A stretch of DNA of 64,000 nucleotides from Flavobacterium sp. ENC (GTDB lineage: Bacteria > Bacteroidota > Bacteroidia > Flavobacteriales > Flavobacteriaceae): positions 1-64,000 of the forward strand of contig NZ_JAJMOY010000002.1 of assembly GCF_020991415.1 (NCBI RefSeq), in the 5' to 3' direction. Each line of letters opens with the position of its first letter. Position 1 is the first letter of the stretch. A program made the position numbers and the translations under genes. This document shows, in pieces, positions 62,784-64,000 of the stretch. Below the pieces are notes generated by a model, which saw only the letters and a list, made by a program, of their open reading frames with translations, made no database searches and was not told the origin of the DNA.

Positions 62784-63257
62784 TTATTGATGATGATAAG
62801 GTTCATTCCTTAAAATCGTAAATCCGCGGTACAGCTGCTCGATAAAAAACAAACGTACCATCTGATGTGAAAACGTCATCAGCGAAAGCGAAATTTTACC
62901 CTGCGCTTTGCTGTAAACCGTATCTGAAAATCCGTAAGGACCGCCGATTACAAAAACAAGCGTTTTGATTCCGGAGTTCATTTTCTTTTGCAGTTCTTCC
63001 GAAAAACCAACGCTGGAGAAGTTTTTTCCGTTTTCATCCAGTAAAATCAACTGATCAGTGGGTGTTAATTTGGATAAAATCAGTTCACCTTCTTTTTCCT
63101 TTTGCTGGCTTTCCGACAAATTCTTTACGTTTTTGATATCCGGAATAATTTCCAGATCAAATTTGATATAAAAAGACAGACGTTTGGTATAATCGTCAAT
63201 CAGGGTTTGAAGCGATTTATTGTCCGTTTTGCCAATGGCGATAAGTTTGATGTTCAT
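62784..63257 (-). CDS. rlmH: 23S rRNA (pseudouridine1915-N3)-methyltransferase
   Basis: A 157-residue SPOUT methyltransferase that modifies helix 69 of 23S rRNA. Its motifs are LLDENGKNFSSVGFSE, VIGGPYGFSDTVYSKAQ (knot, about 103-119), the LSLMTFSHQMVRLFFIEQLYRGF segment and the conserved YHH-containing C-terminus. It is full length. The neighbouring ABM gene lies upstream on the same strand, with a repeat-rich gap. Confidence 0.97.
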   Translation of the reverse strand: MNIKLIAIGKTDNKSLQTLIDDYTKRLSFYIKFDLEIIPDIKNVKNLSESQQKEKEGELILSKLTPTDQLILLDENGKNFSSVGFSEELQKKMNSGIKTLVFVIGGPYGFSDTVYSKAQGKISLSLMTFSHQMVRLFFIEQLYRGFTILRNEPYHHQ

Positions 63258-63346
63258 TGATTAAAAGTTTTGCCACGAATTACACAAATAATCACAAATT
63301 TAAAAAACGGAATCTGTGATAATCCGTTTCATCCAAAATCTGTGTA

Positions 63347-63661
63347 CTATTTAACGATCTGCTTTTTATTCTCAAAAACAGTTTCAAAATGCTCTACATT
63401 AGGAAATGGCTCATAATAATGATGCAGCATTTTTTTCCATTCTAAATACGCTGCAGAATTTCTGAAGCCTTCCGTATGATCTTCAAGCGTGTTCCAGCCC
63501 ACTAATAAAAGATATTTATTTTCGACTTCGATACATTTCTCCAAACGATGTCCTAAATAACCATCAATAGAAGAAATAAATTGACTTGCATTGGCAAAAT
63601 CAGCTTCAAACTGACTTGCTAATTCGGGTTTTATAAAAAGAAAAACGGCTTCCAGAATCAT
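63347..63661 (-). CDS. Antibiotic biosynthesis monooxygenase (ABM) domain protein
   Basis: A 104-residue ferredoxin-like fold protein. Characteristic segments are FEADFANASQFISSIDGYLGHRLEKCIE (about 19-46), YLLLVGWNTLEDHTEGFRNS (about 50-69) and the C-terminal HYYEPFPNVEHFE. Family members include small heme-degrading or quinone monooxygenases. Which reaction applies here cannot be read. Confidence 0.85.
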   Translation of the reverse strand: MILEAVFLFIKPELASQFEADFANASQFISSIDGYLGHRLEKCIEVENKYLLLVGWNTLEDHTEGFRNSAAYLEWKKMLHHYYEPFPNVEHFETVFENKKQIVK

Positions 63662-63772
63662 AAATTTAATTATAATGTTTTTTTATCTGCCTGATCTGCG
63701 AGAAAAAAATAGCTCTCGCAGATTTAGCAGATCAGGCAGATTTGTTTTAAAAATACTTTGCGTAAATCAGCT

Positions 63773-64000
63773 TTAATTTTTAGAAAATTTCTCTTCAAAA
63801 GTTTTGAATCTTGCGTCCAGATCTTTCAGTAATTGTTTTTTTACCGAAGCATCCTGGATAAAGCTGTAATTTATGCTGTTGTAAACATATTGTTTGATCG
63901 TTGCATAAGTCACATCCGGATATCTTTTTGCCAGTAAAACATATTGTTCGGTCATGTTTGTTCTTAAAATTCCGGCATCGTCCGTGCTGATGACGATTGG
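63773..64000 (-). CDS. add: Adenosine/AMP deaminase family, C-terminal part (truncated at window edge)
   Basis: The reading frame stays open to the right edge. The visible part begins with PIVISTDDAGILRTN, the catalytic Asp-Asp motif of adenosine deaminases (zinc ligand Asp in STDD), followed by MTEQYVLLAKRYP and a helical C-terminus. The Met at 63955 is internal. It is probably a purine deaminase (adenosine or adenine). The subclass cannot be decided from this fragment. Confidence 0.7.
   Translation of the reverse strand, partial: PIVISTDDAGILRTNMTEQYVLLAKRYPDVTYATIKQYVYNSINYSFIQDASVKKQLLKDLDARFKTFEEKFSKN

Overview
The window looks like chromosomal DNA of a Flavobacterium-like member of the Bacteroidota. 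The evidence is a low G+C content, AT-rich intergenic regions, promoter boxes of the TAnnTTTG type, many secreted proteins and lipoproteins whose signal peptides end in AQ or SC, a SusC/SusD polysaccharide utilisation locus (PUL), and intergenic regions filled with degenerate repeats. I see no rRNA, tRNA, CRISPR array, prophage or classical insertion sequence. The only transposase-like gene is a single-domain RAYT/Y1 protein next to REP-like palindromes.

Layout. 1-2.3 kb: the C-terminal end of a large secreted protein, then a tandem duplication (about 766 bp per unit) of a lipoprotein gene plus a small membrane-protein gene, bounded by a 10-bp microhomology and already decaying by frameshift. 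2.3-5.7 kb: a small hypothetical gene, an AT-rich spacer with three 34-bp hairpins, a secreted M14 peptidase and a block of repeats with a period of about 178 bp. 5.7-12.4 kb: a DbpA-like helicase, an exported protein, PhnA/YjdM, coaD, a DUF421 membrane protein between two zinc-ribbon membrane paralogues, and ddl. 12.9-14.6 kb: a PASTA-domain gene overlapping an RluD-type pseudouridine synthase gene. 14.7-23.5 kb: a long run of minus-strand genes (lipoprotein, double ABC ATPase, sulfurtransferase, DUF1398, hydrolase, MscS, thioesterase, saccharopine-dehydrogenase-like, CPA1 antiporter). 23.9-31.7 kb: dnaK behind a sigma-54-like promoter, REP palindromes with a RAYT gene, corA, pta and ackA.

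31.8-46.8 kb is a PUL: a membrane sensor with a LuxR-type HTH, then SusC, SusD, a LamG lipoprotein, a GH144-type glucanase, an esterase, a GH3 beta-glucosidase and a GH43-like protein. GH144 plus GH3 suggests beta-1,2-glucan as the substrate, which is an inference. The promoter region before susC holds paired palindromes and inverted repeats that could be operators, and an intrinsic terminator splits the glycan-binding genes from the enzyme genes.

46.9-64 kb is mostly housekeeping and envelope genes: an M28 peptidase, a COQ4-like protein, a YiiX-like peptidase, kdsA, an adjacent lysoplasmalogenase (YhhN) and alkylglycerol-monooxygenase-like pair, clpS, prmA, tpiA, a TlpA-like thioredoxin, a DoxX/thioredoxin protein, DUF1599, folP, rlmH, an ABM monooxygenase and a partial adenosine deaminase.

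The items I find most worth a second look are the sigma-54-like dnaK promoter with TGTCA repeats, the putative ether-lipid gene pair, the RAYT/REP locus, the PUL operator architecture, the two copies of a conserved structured element (12.7 and 23.7 kb), the three-hairpin array, and the microhomology-bounded duplication with a frameshift in a T tract. No function was confirmed by database search; all family calls are from reading the protein sequences.
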